From assembly GCA_051881075.1 (NCBI GenBank), contig JBJEPE010000050.1, positions 1-13,962 of the forward strand: a stretch of 13,962 nucleotides of DNA. Direction: 5' to 3'. The stretch comes from RUG14223 sp051881075 (GTDB taxonomy: Bacteria > Bacillota > Clostridia > Oscillospirales > Acutalibacteraceae). The position numbers and the translations under genes are program-made. Under the pieces are notes generated by a model. It was not told the origin of the DNA and did no database searches. It saw only the letters and a program-made list of their open reading frames with translations. Shown here in pieces: positions 13,225 through 13,962 of this stretch. Positions within the stretch are counted from its first letter, which is position 1, and each line of letters begins with the position of its first letter.

Positions 13225-13962
13225 TTATCTTGTTCTTTTATTCTGGGCTTCTATATAATAACTTCTTGTAACACCCTCTTTTACAAAGTCATTTTTTTCA
13301 TAAAAATGCTGTGCAACTTTGTTTGAAAGCGCCGTATCCGTATCAAATTTAATTATCCCCTTATTATGTAAGTCTGTCTTTAAAGCTGACATACATTCTG
13401 AACCAATACCTTTACCGCACATATCTTCATTTATGAATATCCACCTCAAATATGCTATATTTTCTTGCTCAAGAAAGTGTATCTCACAGCCACCGACTAT
13501 GTCTTTTTCGATGATAAAGTCACAATACTGATGCTTTCCTAAAGTCTCATCGTGCCATTTTATATTTATTTTAGTTCGCTTTGCACTATTTAATTTTGAA
13601 GAATAGAACACATTTTCATGTTCTACGGTAAAACCATTCTGTTCCAATAAATTATGAATATATCCAAATCCTTCAAACAACTTGCCATGCCGTGCGTAAC
13701 AAGACATACCAAAGTAATGAAAAAATGCATATATTCTGCCTGTAGTATTTGAAAGAGCTTTTACCGCTTCATTCAATAATTGAATGCCGGCTTCCTTTTG
13801 ACTTTCGTCAAAATAGAAATTACGAATCACTGAATAAAAAACCGTATCAGAAATCTCTCCGTTTTCATCAAATCCAAAAGCCGTCCTTCCATACTGAATA
13901 AAACCTACTAATTTACTACCAAGATATGCCCCTACGGTTGTTAAATCCGAAAACAAGGTTCT
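13225..13962 (-). CDS. GNAT-family N-acetyltransferase, 5' end beyond the window
   Basis: 245 codons are visible; the frame is open to the window edge, so the true N-terminus is missing (the TTG at 13956 has no ribosome site). The part seen has two GNAT-like halves: an N-terminal one beginning GAYLGSKLVGFIQYG, with EAGIQLLNEAVKAL as an acetyl-CoA-region helix, and a C-terminal one with GGCEIHFLEQENIAYLRWIFINE, then motif A GKGIGSE and TALSNKVAQHFYEKNDF, the typical end. Such double-GNAT proteins acetylate small amines or proteins; the substrate is unknown. Composition is AT-rich like the backbone, so it lies outside the transferred island. Stop TAA at 13225-13227; 267 nt separate it from the lipoprotein gene and no clear terminator is seen. 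Confidence 0.8.
   Translation of the reverse strand, partial: RTLFSDLTTVGAYLGSKLVGFIQYGRTAFGFDENGEISDTVFYSVIRNFYFDESQKEAGIQLLNEAVKALSNTTGRIYAFFHYFGMSCYARHGKLFEGFGYIHNLLEQNGFTVEHENVFYSSKLNSAKRTKINIKWHDETLGKHQYCDFIIEKDIVGGCEIHFLEQENIAYLRWIFINEDMCGKGIGSECMSALKTDLHNKGIIKFDTDTALSNKVAQHFYEKNDFVKEGVTRSYYIEAQNKRTR

Overview
The window looks like chromosomal DNA of a low-GC, probably anaerobic and spore-forming Clostridia-type Bacillota. The evidence is an AT-rich background, strong GGAGG ribosome sites, a SpoIVFA/SpoIVFB-like M23-M50 pair, the clostridial TIGR03960-TIGR03936 radical-SAM pair, an NfnAB-type ferredoxin:NADPH transhydrogenase and a TPP-riboswitch-controlled ThiT. A gut Oscillospiraceae-like host is my guess; nothing here fixes the genus.

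Layout. (1) 125-5129, minus strand: a five-gene run, in transcription order M23 peptidase, M50 membrane protease, B12-binding radical SAM protein (TIGR03960), its partner TIGR03936 (DUF2344), and a YjjG-type HAD nucleotidase. The TIGR03960 gene carries an in-frame TAG at codon 465; 153 further codons of well-preserved family sequence follow. (2) 5172-6234, plus: an EamA/DMT transporter with a near-consensus promoter and a 16-bp-stem terminator, followed by a 127-bp element with imperfect inverted ends. (3) 6487-8809, minus: nfnA-nfnB with a promoter whose -35 lies in a hexanucleotide repeat. (4) 8905-9798, plus: a membrane-anchored prohibitin/SPFH protein. (5) 9824-10892, plus: TPP riboswitch, terminator and ThiT with an unusual C-terminal two-helix extension. 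(6) 10893-11610: a gene-poor stretch with an IS30-type transposase remnant and a bidirectional terminator. (7) 11611-13027, minus: a visibly GC-richer thiol/sulfur-transfer island with a lipoprotein rhodanese, thioredoxin, a cytoplasmic rhodanese and a decayed CoA-disulfide-reductase-like gene. (8) 13225-13962, minus: a GNAT acetyltransferase cut by the window edge.

How the genes work together. The rhodanese-thioredoxin-disulfide reductase set is a coherent persulfide or thiol-redox module whose FAD reductase has been lost. Its two transcription units share an architecture: a 13-bp palindrome of the type GTGATA-T-TATCAC lies exactly 22 nt upstream of the -10 box in both. This centres the site near -41, where CRP/FNR-type activators bind, and neither promoter has a good -35. 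I regard this paired operator and the in-frame amber codon as the two observations most worth following. I found no CRISPR array, tRNA, rRNA or phage genes.
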